Positions 16,641 to 25,556 of a stretch of DNA of 41,758 bases are shown here, piece by piece. This DNA comes from Streptomyces sp. CoH27 (GTDB taxonomy: Bacteria; Actinomycetota; Actinomycetes; Streptomycetales; Streptomycetaceae): NCBI RefSeq assembly GCF_020181035.1, contig NZ_JAIQYY010000027.1:1864-43621 (forward strand), given 5' to 3'. The number at the start of each line of letters is the position of its first letter. Position 1 is the stretch's first letter. The notes under the pieces are model-generated. The model searched no databases. It saw nothing but the letters and a program-made list of their open reading frames with translations, and had not been told where the DNA came from. Made by a program: the position numbers and the translations under genes.

Positions 16641-19600
16641 CGACCGTCCCCCTTTGTCGTTCCTGGTGCTGTGCCGTTCCGGGTCCCGTCGCCGGCGGCG
16701 TTCTCCTCCCGGCCGCGCTGCCAGCCGCGCTGCAACGAGGCCATCCGGCTGCGGACCTCATCGGCGTCACGGTCTGCGGGCTGCCCCGTCCGTCGGGCGC
16801 GTCGTACGGTGTCCTGCTTGAGCTGGGGAGCCAGGCTGGCCTGGCGCACCCGCCGGGGCAACGGCCCGGTCCCGCCCGGCACCACGGCCGACCGGGCGGC
16901 CGCGTCGCCGGTGGTGAGGTCCGGGGTGCCGGGCGGCGGGGAGGCGTCGGCGCGAGTGAGGTCCGGTGAGCCGCTGGGCGGGGGTACGTCGCCGCCGGTC
17001 ATGGCTCTGGTGCCGCCAGGCGGGGGTGTCTCGCCGCGAGTGCCGCTCGGGGCGTCGCCGCCGGTGCCGCTACGCGCGGCTGTGCCGGCTGTGGGGGGCC
17101 GCGCGTCGCCGGACCCGGGCGCGTCGGCGGGCCGGGACGTGTCGGCGGCGGGCGGGAACGCGTCGCCGGACCGGCCCCCGTCGTCCGTGGGCAGTGCCTC
17201 GCCGCTGTCGGGCCGGGGCGCTTCGGGTGTCCGGGTCGTGGCGCCCGGGGTGGCCGTGATGGCCCCCTTTGTCCGGGTACGGCGAGGCAGTGCCGGGATC
17301 TCGGGGGGCTCGGCGGTACCGTCGGCGCGGGGCGGGACGCCGCCCGCGACGTGGTCGGTGAGTTCCCCGGGACGCCGGGCGGACGTGCCGCGGCGGCGGG
17401 CGGGCAGGGGGGCGAGGCCGCCCGGGTCGGGGCGGCGAGGACCTGCGGTGGGCCGCTGGTCGGGTTCGTCACGGCGGGAGCGCTGATCGGTGACGGGCTT
17501 GCCGTGCGAGCTGACGAGTTTGGGCGTCTGGCGGCGCGGCAACGGTATGGGGCCACGGTCGGCGGCGGACGCGGAGACCGGACCGGCATCGTCGCGGGAG
17601 CGGGAGCGGCGGGGCCGGAACAGTTCGCCACGCTCGCTGTCCTCGTCCCCCAGGGCGCCGGGGAAGTCGTCGAGGGCATCGAGGTCGACGGGCGCCTCCA
17701 GCTCGACGGGGCCGTCCAGCAGGGAGGTCTGCAGGCCAGGCAGCTGCACAGGCCCCGCGGAGTGGCCCGCGACCTGCCCCGTCTCCTTCGCCGGGCGGTC
17801 CCGGTCCAGGCGGAAGCCGAGGCCGTTGGTGTCCGGCACGTCGTCACTCAGCAGCGCATCGGGGATGAACACGACGGCGGTGGTGCCGCCGTAGGGCGAC
17901 GGCTGGAGGGAGACGCGGGCGTTCTGGCGCTGAGCGAGGCGGCTGACCACGAAGAGGCCCAGCCGGTCGGTGTCGGACAGTTCGAACTCAGGGGTCTCGG
18001 CGAGCCGCAGATTGGCGTCCAGGAGTGCCTCGGCCGTCATGCCGAGGCCCCGGTCGTGGATCTCCAGGGTGAAGCCGTTGGCGACGCGCTCGCCGAGGAC
18101 CTGGACGGCGGTGTGCGGGGGTGAGAACACCGTGGCGTTCTCCAGGAGTTCGGCCACGAGGTGCGTGAGGTCGGCGACGGCCGGGCCGGTGACGGCGACC
18201 CGCGGCAGCCGCCGTACCTCGATGCGCTCGTAGTCCTCGACCTCGGCGACGGCGGCCCGGACGACGTCCATCAGCTGGACCGGCCGGCGCCACTGCCGGG
18301 ACGGTGCGGCGCCGGAGAGAATCACCAGGCCCTCGGCGTGCCGGCGCATACGGGTGGTGAGGTGGTCCAGGCGGAAGAGGTCGGCGAGTTCGTCGGTGTC
18401 CTCGGTCCGGCGTTCCATCGTGTCGAGCAGGGTGAGCTGTTTGTGCAGCAGCACCTGGCTGCGGCGGGCGAGGTTGACGAACACCTCGGAGACACCGGCG
18501 CGCAGTTCGGCCTGCTTGACTGCGGCCTCGACGGCGGCGCGCTGGAGGGTGTTGAGGGCCTGGCCGACCTCGCCGACCTCGTTCTTGTCGTACTCCAGGC
18601 GCGGCACCTCGGTCTCGACGTCGACCTGTTCACCGGCGGACAGCCGGCGCATCACGCTGGGCAGTCGGACGCCGGAGGCCTCGTGCGCCTCCAGACGCAG
18701 CTGGCGCAGGTCGCGGATGAGGCTGCGGCCGACCCGGACGGACAGGACGAGGGAGACCAGGAGGGCGATCAGACCGAGCAGGCCCGCGACGGCCGCCTGC
18801 AGGATGACGGTCATGGCCACGGGGCGGGTGCGGTTCTGGAAGCGGTCGCCGGCCTGGTCGTCCATGGTGCCGAGGTCGTCCAGGACGCTCGCCGCGGTGG
18901 AGTCCCAGCTCTGTGCGGTGACTTCGCGGGGCGTGCCGGAGTCCGCGCCGATGACGGACTGTTCGGCCGTGCGCAGCTGCGCGCTGGTGGGGTTCTTCCA
19001 GAAGCGTTCGTACCGTTCACGTTCGGCGGCGGGCAGCAGCGGCAGGCTGATGTCGTACAGGAGGGTGCGCTGGGCGACGAGGCCGGAGATGTCCCGGGTC
19101 TCGTCACGGGTGAGCCGGCCGACGACGAGGGAGGAGCCGAGCAGCGCGTCCTCACGGGAGAGAAGCTCACGCGCGCGCGTGACGTTGACCATCGCGCGGG
19201 CCTGCTTGTCCAGTTCGACGTCGTCCACGCCGTCGAGGGCGTCGAGCAGGGTGTAGCAGGGGTCGACGAGCCGGTTGTAGAGGTCGAGGGCCTGGGCGCG
19301 GTCGACCGTTCGCTGTTCGACGCTGCGGCGCAGGGAGTCGAGGCCCGCGAAGGCGTCCAGGACCGTGGTCAGGCGATCGTCGTCGGATGCGTCCATGCCG
19401 TTCACGACGTCGTGGTTCCCGGCGTTCTTGCGGATCTTCACGATCGCCCGGTCGGTGACGGCGCGGGTGCGCTGCAGGGCGGAGAGCGCGTCGGCGGCGC
19501 GCGGGTCGGCGAGGTAGACGAGGGCCTGGCGGCGTTCCTGCTGCAGTGCGCGGACCGTGTCCTCGGTGGGGTAGCCGATCTCCTTCACGACGTCGGTGGC

Positions 19601-19729
19601 GTGGAACAGCCGGGCGACCTCGCGTCCGGTGAGCACCGTGGCGAAGCCCCAGATGGCGGCCAGGGACACCAGCGGCACGAGAAGCAGCGCCACGATCTTC
19701 CGGCGGATCGACTTCCCGCGAAAGCGCAT
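16637..19729 (-). CDS. cvnA: conservon sensor histidine kinase-like protein CvnA
   Basis: A membrane sensor of 1030 residues from the ATG at 19729, chosen for GGGGAGG just upstream; a start at 19768 is possible. Membrane segment 1 is about residues 11-33. An extracytoplasmic nitrate/nitrite-sensing-type helical domain follows, then membrane segment 2 at about 305-335 and a HAMP-like linker. The ATPase domain has an N box (LVAELLENATVF, about 525) and G boxes (DRGLGM near 560). The phosphoacceptor region reads DHLTTRMRRHAEG. The last 300 or so residues are Pro/Thr/Arg-rich and look disordered. CvnA probably passes an outside signal to CvnB-D. Direct phosphotransfer is unproven for the family. 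Confidence 0.92.
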   Translation of the reverse strand: MRFRGKSIRRKIVALLLVPLVSLAAIWGFATVLTGREVARLFHATDVVKEIGYPTEDTVRALQQERRQALVYLADPRAADALSALQRTRAVTDRAIVKIRKNAGNHDVVNGMDASDDDRLTTVLDAFAGLDSLRRSVEQRTVDRAQALDLYNRLVDPCYTLLDALDGVDDVELDKQARAMVNVTRARELLSREDALLGSSLVVGRLTRDETRDISGLVAQRTLLYDISLPLLPAAERERYERFWKNPTSAQLRTAEQSVIGADSGTPREVTAQSWDSTAASVLDDLGTMDDQAGDRFQNRTRPVAMTVILQAAVAGLLGLIALLVSLVLSVRVGRSLIRDLRQLRLEAHEASGVRLPSVMRRLSAGEQVDVETEVPRLEYDKNEVGEVGQALNTLQRAAVEAAVKQAELRAGVSEVFVNLARRSQVLLHKQLTLLDTMERRTEDTDELADLFRLDHLTTRMRRHAEGLVILSGAAPSRQWRRPVQLMDVVRAAVAEVEDYERIEVRRLPRVAVTGPAVADLTHLVAELLENATVFSPPHTAVQVLGERVANGFTLEIHDRGLGMTAEALLDANLRLAETPEFELSDTDRLGLFVVSRLAQRQNARVSLQPSPYGGTTAVVFIPDALLSDDVPDTNGLGFRLDRDRPAKETGQVAGHSAGPVQLPGLQTSLLDGPVELEAPVDLDALDDFPGALGDEDSERGELFRPRRSRSRDDAGPVSASAADRGPIPLPRRQTPKLVSSHGKPVTDQRSRRDEPDQRPTAGPRRPDPGGLAPLPARRRGTSARRPGELTDHVAGGVPPRADGTAEPPEIPALPRRTRTKGAITATPGATTRTPEAPRPDSGEALPTDDGGRSGDAFPPAADTSRPADAPGSGDARPPTAGTAARSGTGGDAPSGTRGETPPPGGTRAMTGGDVPPPSGSPDLTRADASPPPGTPDLTTGDAAARSAVVPGGTGPLPRRVRQASLAPQLKQDTVRRARRTGQPADRDADEVRSRMASLQRGWQRGREENAAGDGTRNGTAPGTTKGDGR
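19167..19182. repeat. elongated CG-repeat palindrome variant
   Basis: TCACGCGCGCGCGTGA, a 16-bp perfect palindrome one CG longer than the recurring 12-mer, inside cvnA (Thr-Arg-Ala-Arg-Glu on the minus strand). Confidence 0.7.
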
Positions 19730-20153
19730 GGCCTCCCCCAGCTCGACCCCCGCCGGCCGGGGGTGCACATGTGCGTCAACAAACGGCGCGAGCCTACTAC
19801 CGCCTCACAGTTAACTCGAAGACACGTCCGGAGGGCGAACTTCCGCTCCGGCGGCGAGAGATGGCGAGTTGTCCGGGCATTGCGGGAGATTGCCACCGCA
19901 ATCAGATGGCCGCGTCCTGCCCGACCGCGGGGACACGGCCAGGCGGTTGGCTGGATTTTTTCGCCGGTGGGGAATCTTCGGGCGATCCCGTTCGTCCTCT
20001 CCTATGGGAAGCCTTCGGGAAATGGGTGCGGAATGGGCCACAGGTGCCGCATCCCGCATTCCGGCGGCGTAAATCTGCGCAAGCCGGGCAGCCACTGGGG
20101 AGTCGGAGTCATGGGACTCCGGGGCGAGCGGTCGGCCGGCGGTGGGGAGTGAC
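19730..20153. other. divergent intergenic region between cvnA and membrane protein gene
   Basis: A 424-bp gene-free region with lower G+C patches (TTAACT near 19811, a run of six T at 19956-19961, TAAATC near 20070). It must hold the promoters of the leftward conservon and the rightward membrane protein, but I cannot fix either. A GGGAAT at 19970-19975 looks like a SigR -35, but GTT follows at 14 rather than 18 bp. Nothing else is visible. Confidence 0.5.
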
Positions 20154-20711
20154 ATGGTGATGGGGACGGCGGAGCGGCGCGAAGCGCCCGAGGAGCGCGT
20201 GGCAGCGCGCTCGACGGGACGGCAAAGGCACGGAGAGCCGGGGCGCGGGGGGTACGGGCAGCCGGATCGCGACATTCCGGTGCGCGGGCGTGGCAGGGAG
20301 TCCGCCGGTGGTGAACGACGTGCGGACCACCGGCCGTTGTGGATCGAGGAGCCCGCCCGCCGGCACCCGATGCCCGATCCGGTGCGTACGGCGGCGGTGC
20401 GGGCGGTCCTGATCATCGCGGTGACGCTGATCCAGGCGATGGTGGCCTTCCTGTGCACGATGGCCGGGTCCTGGCTGGCCTTCCCCATGGTGATCAGCAG
20501 CGTGGTGAGCACGGTGGTGGCCACCTGGGCGGTGGTCGACGTGTGGGTCACCCGCCAGGTGTGGCACCAGCGGTACGGTGTGGTCTCCGAGCCCAGCAGC
20601 ACGGCCCGCGCGCTGCGCCGCGAGCGCCGGGCCCGCCGGCGCCGGGAGCGGGCCGGGCTGCGGGAGCAGGAGCGGATACCCGGCGGCGCCGGTCAGCTGT
20701 CCCACCCGTGA
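20154..20711 (+). CDS. small membrane protein with two transmembrane helices
   Basis: A 185-residue protein not recognised as a named family. The first 70 or so residues are Arg/Gly/Glu-rich and hydrophilic. Two hydrophobic helices follow (VRAVLIIAVTLIQAMVAFLC and AFPMVISSVVSTVVATWAVV), joined by a short loop. The C-terminal tail is very basic (RRERRARRRRERAG). GGGGAG at 20145-20150 places the start at ATG 20154; a GTG at 20142 overlaps that site and is unlikely. It is divergent from cvnA and convergent with the SMC-like gene, 35 bp apart. Function unknown. Confidence 0.75.
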   Translation: MVMGTAERREAPEERVAARSTGRQRHGEPGRGGYGQPDRDIPVRGRGRESAGGERRADHRPLWIEEPARRHPMPDPVRTAAVRAVLIIAVTLIQAMVAFLCTMAGSWLAFPMVISSVVSTVVATWAVVDVWVTRQVWHQRYGVVSEPSSTARALRRERRARRRRERAGLREQERIPGGAGQLSHP

Positions 20712-20746
20712 CCCCGGTCGGCACAGCCCCGCTCGCCGCCTGACGG

Positions 20747-23700
20747 TCACGCCGGCTTCTTGAACATCCGGGTCGCCGTGATCTCGCTGTGCACCGCCTC
20801 TCCGGCCTGGGGCTGCTGGGGCAGTCCGGGCCGGAGGTGTTCCTCCACGCTGATGTACTTCAGGCCCGCCCTGAGGTCGGCGTCGTTCCGCAGCCGGATG
20901 ACCAGCGGGAACTCGGCGAGGGCGGTCGTGTCGAACAGGCCGGTGGTGTAGAGCAGCTGGACGCCGAGGGCGTTGGACACGGCCCGCTGCAGCTCCAGCA
21001 GATACGTCGCGTTGGCGCGGCCGATGGGGTTGTCCAGGAACAGCGTGCCGGCGTGCCGGTGCTTGTCGCGGCCTCGGTCGTTGGAGCGCAGGGCGGCCAT
21101 CGTGCAGTACAGGGCGATGGCGGCGGTGAGCAGCTGACCGCCCGAGAACACGTCGCCCATCTGGCCGACGGGGACGCGCTCGGCGCGCAGCACGGCATCG
21201 GGCTTGAGGATCTCGACGGCCACGCCCTTCGGCTGGAGCGCCGCCGCGACTCCGCGCAGCAGCAGGGACATGCCGTCGCGGCGCAGGTCGGAGTTCTTCT
21301 TCACGGCGGCGCGCGTGGCCTCGTCGATGACCTCGCCGAGGCGTTCGGTGAGCGTGGCCTGGTCGGGCTCTTCGAAGCGGATGCGCAGGAACTCCTGTCC
21401 GGACCACTCGCCGAGCCCCTCGGGCAGGCGGGAGAGCCGCTGGGCGGAGCGCAGCGTGGCGAGGGACGACTCGACGAGGCCGCGCAGCCGGTCCACGATC
21501 GAGTCCCGGTTGCGCTCCAGCTGCGCCAACTCGTCGGTCAGGACCCGCAGTCGGGGCGCGAAGGCGTCGGCCCACTTCTGGGCGTGCTCGGGCAGGGCGG
21601 AGGCGGGCAGCTCGCGGATCTGCTGCCGGGCCGGGGTGCGGACCTGCTCGTAGCGCGTGGAGTTGGCGTGCCGGACGAGGACGTCGCCGGCCTCGCGCAC
21701 CGCGGTCTCGGCGGCGGACAGGTCGGCGGCGCAGCCGCGCAGCGAGCGGCGGGCCTCGGCCGCGGAGTGCCGGGCCTCCTCCAGACTGCCGGGGTACGGC
21801 TCGGGCTCCTCCTGCGTCTCCTCCGGGGCGTGTTCGCGCAGCAGGTCGCGGAGCATGGCGGCGATCTCGTCGAAGCCGCCGGCCGCGTCCTCGGCGGCCC
21901 GGTGCGTGTCCAGCAGTTCGGCGTGGGCCTCGCGGGCCTCGGCCAGTGCCTCGGTGCGGGCCGCGAGTTCGGCCGTGGCGGTGCGCAGCAGCACCTGGGC
22001 GTGCTCGGCGTCGCTCGGGGCGAGTTCCTCGGGCAGCTCGGTGTGCGCCTCGCCGTCCTCGGGGGCGTGCCGCTCGGCCTCGCCGCGCAGCCGGCCGAGC
22101 TGCTCGCTCGCGGTGGACATCCGGGTCTCCAGGAGCTGCACCAGCTCTTCCGCGCGCGCGGCGGCCGCCTGCCGGGAGGGCCCGTCGGAGCCGTCGGGCG
22201 ACTGGAGCAGCTGCTCCGCGCGGGTGCGGACCTTGTTGCTGAGCCGGTCCAGTTCGGCGCGGGCGGCGCTCTCGTCGCTCTCCGCGCGGGCCTGCTCGGC
22301 GCGCAGGTCGGCGCCGACGCCGACCTTCTCGTACACCTGAGAGGCGGCCCGGTAGGCCTCACGCAGGGCGGGCAGGGACGCCTTGGGGGCGTCCGCGTCC
22401 TCGACCGGTACGTCGTCGGGGGCGCCCGCGATCTCGGAGCGCTCGGCGCGCAGGGCACGCGCGGTGCGGCGGGCGTCGTCGGCGGCGCGCTGGGCGGCGC
22501 GCCGGTCCTCGTCGGCGGCGCGGGCGCGGTCCAGGCAGGTCTGGGCGCGGGCCTCGGACTCGGCGGCCTCGTCGGCCAGTTCACGCAGTTTCACCTGCCA
22601 GCCGGCGCGCTCACGGAGCCGGAAGGCGAGGCCGGCGAGGGCGTCGGCGGCGCGGCGGGCCTTCTGCGCGGCCTCCTGCCGCTCGTCGCGCACGTGTACG
22701 GCCTCGGCGGCGGCTTCCTCGGCCTCCGCGCGCGCGGTGCGCGCCTCGGCCAGTTCCGCCTCGGCCTCCTCGGCGAACGCGCGGGCCTCCTGGGCGGCCC
22801 GGGCGAGTTCGGTGAGGCGTCCGGCGGGGCAGCCCGTGCGCCAGGAGGCGAGCCGTGCGGCCAGCTCGCGGTCCTTGCCGAGCCGGGCGGCCAGGGTGCG
22901 GATCTCCTCGTCGCGTTCGGTGGCCCGCGCGCGCAGCGCCTGCCGCTCCTCGTCGGCGGCATGCTCGTCGTGCATGGCCGGGTTCGGCGGCACGAGGAAG
23001 ACGTCGCCGGCGGAGGCGGAGTCGGCGGGGGGCGGGGCGAGCAGGGCGGCGGCCGTGCCGACGGCGACGGTGGAGCGGGGCAGCAGGGCGGCGTCGCAGA
23101 GGGCCTCGCGGGCACGTGCGTGCGTGTCCGGGTCGGTGATGATCACGCCGTCGACCAGTTCCGGCCGGGCGGCGAGCACGCGTGCGTGGTCGGCGGGGTC
23201 GACGGACTGCGCGAGATAGCGCCAGCCGGGCAGCGCGGGGATGCCGTGCTCGCCGAGGAACTCCACGGTGGCCAGCACGTCCGGGCCGGGCGGCAGCAGT
23301 CCGCCGTCGCCGAGCGCGCCGAGGATCCGGGCGTCGTCGGCGGCCGCGGTGCGCAGCTCGAAGAGGTGCCGTTCGGCGGAGGTGACGGCGTCGTCGAGGA
23401 GTCCGCGCAGTTCGTCGGCGAAGCGGTCCAGCTCTTCCGGGGCCAGCGGGCCGTCGACGGTGCGCGGGGTGCCGTCGGAGCCGGTGCCGGCCGCTCGGTC
23501 GCGTGGGCCGCCGTCGCCGCCGCTCGGGGGGCCGTACGGCCCTGTGTCGGCGCCGGTGTCGGCCGCCGTGCCATGGCCCGCGCCGGCCCGGATGCCGGCC
23601 GTGCCGTCGGCTCCGGTACGGGGGCCCGGCACGCCGGGCCGCCCGGCGGGGGCGCCCGGCAGGCTCAGTAGTTCCGCGAGCCGCTCCTCGGCGGCGAGGG

Positions 23701-25498
23701 ACTCGGCGAGGCGCTGTTCGGCCTCGTGGGCCCGCTCGGCCGCGGTCGCCGCGTCCGCCGCGCGGGCCGCGGTCAGTTCCGCGCGGGACTCGGCGGAGGC
23801 CGCCTCGCGCGCGTGCTCGGTGACCTTGCGGGCGGCTTCGCGGGCCGCGTCCCAGGCGGTCACCGCGGTCTTCTCAGCGTCGCTGGCGGCGAGCGCGGCG
23901 CGGGCCGGGTCGGCGTCCGGGGCGCTGTCGTCGAGCCAGCCCGCGCGGACCGCCTCGGCGGTCTCCTGCTCGACCTCGGCGAGCCGCTGGCGCAGATGCC
24001 CGGCCTCGCTGCGGGCGCGCTGGGCCTCGGTGGCGGCGGCGGTGGAGTCGCGGTAGGCGCTGTCGCCGGCCTCCTGGAGGGCGGCGGAACGCTCCTCCTC
24101 CTCGTTGGCGAGGGTCTCGGCGCTCTCGGCGGCCGCGTGCAGGGCCCGTACGAGGTCCACGGCGGCCTTGGCGCGGGCGGCGAGCGCCGGGGCGGCGTCC
24201 CGCTCGGCCTCCTGGATGGCGGCGGACACGCGCGCGACGCGGTCGGCGGCGGCGCGGTGGCGCAGCACGGCCTCGGCAGCCTGCCAGGCAGAGTGCAGGG
24301 TGCGGGCGTCGGCCAGCTCGCGCTTCTGCGCGGCGGCGGACTTCTCGGCGGCGGCGAGCGCCAACGAGGCGTGCCGGTAGGCGAGTTCTGCGGCGATCAG
24401 GGCGCTGCGCTCGCGGGCGCCCTCGGAGTGCGTGACGGCGTACGCGGCGGCCGTGACCCGCTGGGCGAGGTCGGCGGCGCGCACCCGCTCCTGCACGGCC
24501 CGCGCGGACAGCCGCCGGGCGAGGGTGCGGGTACGGCGCTCGGCGCCGGCGTGGACGTCACGCGCGCGTGAGCGGGCGTCGGCGGCCTCGACGATCCGCC
24601 CGAGCAGATCCACCGACCCGGCGGTGAACTCGCGTTCGGCGATCAGCTCGGCGCGCCGGCCGAGCTTGTTGCCGAAGCCGCTGACGAGGTCGGCGAGTCC
24701 GTCGGTGTCGCGGGTGTCGGTGACCGCGCGCAGCAGCAGGTCGGTGAAGTCGGAGTCCTTCTTGACGGCGAAGAGGCCGGCCGCCTCGCCCTCGTCGGCG
24801 TTCATCTCGCGCTGGTAGCGGAAGAGTTCGGGGTCGAGGCCGAGGTCGCCGAGGTGCTCGATCCAGCGGTCGTGGATCTCCTCCCAGTGCACCTCCAGGT
24901 GCGGGTAGGCCTTGCCGGCCTCCGTGAGGGCGTCGCGGAAGCCCTTCATGGTGCGACGCCGGCCCTGGGCGCCCGAGGCGCCCTCCACGGGCGGCCGTAC
25001 GGCAGTGGACTCGGCGACCGGAAGGTTGTCCAGGCTGAGTCCGGGGCCGGGCCGGAACGAATACCAGGCCTCGGCGAACTTGCGCGGATCGTTGGAGACC
25101 TGGCGTCCGCGCCACTCGCTGACCTTGCCGACGACGACGCACTCGCCGGTCAGCACGTGCTGCCACTCCAGCGCGACGTGCCCGCAGTCGTCGGCGAGCA
25201 GGAACTTGCGCAGCACGCCGGAGCTGGCGCCGCCGAGCGTGTTGCGGTGGCCGGGCAGCATCACCGAGAAAATGAGCTTGAGCAGCACGGACTTGCCGCC
25301 GCCGTTCTCCAGGAACAGCACGCCCGCGGGTGCGGGCCGGCGCGGCGGGCCGGCCGGCTCCTCCTCGAAGAACTCCGCCTGCGTGGGCGCCGGGTCGGGC
25401 ACGGGCTCGCCCACACCCCGCAGGTCAAGCACGGTGTCGGCGTAGCGCGCACCGGCGGGCCCGATGGAGTAGAGGCGGACCCGGGACAGCTCGTACAT
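20747..25498 (-). CDS. SMC-like (MukB/MksB/JetC-type) coiled-coil ATPase
   Basis: A 1583-residue ATPase of the SMC/Rad50-like class. The N-terminal head has Walker A ENGGGKS (64-70). Long Ala/Glu/Arg-rich coiled coils span roughly 270-600 and 830-1380. A globular middle about 690-830 is hinge-like, preceded by a Gly/Pro/Thr-rich linker at about 610-681. The C-terminal head has SGGQ (1452-1455) and Walker B LFLDN (1486-1490). The residue after the Walker B Asp is Asn, where ABC ATPases usually have the catalytic Glu. It is last in a three-gene set after MukE-like and kleisin-like proteins, matching mksFEB/jetABC order. The likely role is DNA loop extrusion or plasmid restriction; no nuclease subunit gene follows. 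Confidence 0.85.
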   Translation of the reverse strand: MYELSRVRLYSIGPAGARYADTVLDLRGVGEPVPDPAPTQAEFFEEEPAGPPRRPAPAGVLFLENGGGKSVLLKLIFSVMLPGHRNTLGGASSGVLRKFLLADDCGHVALEWQHVLTGECVVVGKVSEWRGRQVSNDPRKFAEAWYSFRPGPGLSLDNLPVAESTAVRPPVEGASGAQGRRRTMKGFRDALTEAGKAYPHLEVHWEEIHDRWIEHLGDLGLDPELFRYQREMNADEGEAAGLFAVKKDSDFTDLLLRAVTDTRDTDGLADLVSGFGNKLGRRAELIAEREFTAGSVDLLGRIVEAADARSRARDVHAGAERRTRTLARRLSARAVQERVRAADLAQRVTAAAYAVTHSEGARERSALIAAELAYRHASLALAAAEKSAAAQKRELADARTLHSAWQAAEAVLRHRAAADRVARVSAAIQEAERDAAPALAARAKAAVDLVRALHAAAESAETLANEEEERSAALQEAGDSAYRDSTAAATEAQRARSEAGHLRQRLAEVEQETAEAVRAGWLDDSAPDADPARAALAASDAEKTAVTAWDAAREAARKVTEHAREAASAESRAELTAARAADAATAAERAHEAEQRLAESLAAEERLAELLSLPGAPAGRPGVPGPRTGADGTAGIRAGAGHGTAADTGADTGPYGPPSGGDGGPRDRAAGTGSDGTPRTVDGPLAPEELDRFADELRGLLDDAVTSAERHLFELRTAAADDARILGALGDGGLLPPGPDVLATVEFLGEHGIPALPGWRYLAQSVDPADHARVLAARPELVDGVIITDPDTHARAREALCDAALLPRSTVAVGTAAALLAPPPADSASAGDVFLVPPNPAMHDEHAADEERQALRARATERDEEIRTLAARLGKDRELAARLASWRTGCPAGRLTELARAAQEARAFAEEAEAELAEARTARAEAEEAAAEAVHVRDERQEAAQKARRAADALAGLAFRLRERAGWQVKLRELADEAAESEARAQTCLDRARAADEDRRAAQRAADDARRTARALRAERSEIAGAPDDVPVEDADAPKASLPALREAYRAASQVYEKVGVGADLRAEQARAESDESAARAELDRLSNKVRTRAEQLLQSPDGSDGPSRQAAAARAEELVQLLETRMSTASEQLGRLRGEAERHAPEDGEAHTELPEELAPSDAEHAQVLLRTATAELAARTEALAEAREAHAELLDTHRAAEDAAGGFDEIAAMLRDLLREHAPEETQEEPEPYPGSLEEARHSAAEARRSLRGCAADLSAAETAVREAGDVLVRHANSTRYEQVRTPARQQIRELPASALPEHAQKWADAFAPRLRVLTDELAQLERNRDSIVDRLRGLVESSLATLRSAQRLSRLPEGLGEWSGQEFLRIRFEEPDQATLTERLGEVIDEATRAAVKKNSDLRRDGMSLLLRGVAAALQPKGVAVEILKPDAVLRAERVPVGQMGDVFSGGQLLTAAIALYCTMAALRSNDRGRDKHRHAGTLFLDNPIGRANATYLLELQRAVSNALGVQLLYTTGLFDTTALAEFPLVIRLRNDADLRAGLKYISVEEHLRPGLPQQPQAGEAVHSEITATRMFKKPA
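24558..24571. repeat. CACGCGCGCGTG palindrome
   Basis: Exact 12-mer at 24559-24570, symmetric over 14 bp with flanking T/A, inside the SMC-like gene (Ser-Arg-Ala-Arg-Asp on the minus strand). Confidence 0.75.
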
Positions 25499-25556
25499 GG
25501 CGGACTCTCGTCGTAAGTCTTTGTAAGTCTTCGGAAAAATAAGGTCGTCGGGGGCT

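Noticed and set aside
19970..19992. SigR-like promoter (GGGAAT ... GTT) in the cvnA divergent region
   Set aside because: The spacing is 14 bp instead of 18.
20154..20711. The small membrane protein as a JetD nuclease substitute
   Set aside because: It has two membrane helices and no nuclease motif, and it is on the opposite strand.
20789..23671. Very long open frame on the plus strand opposite the SMC-like gene
   Set aside because: High-G+C genes keep antisense frames open. Its translation is low-complexity Gly/Ala/Arg/Leu with no family motif, whereas the minus frame has Walker A, SGGQ and Walker B.
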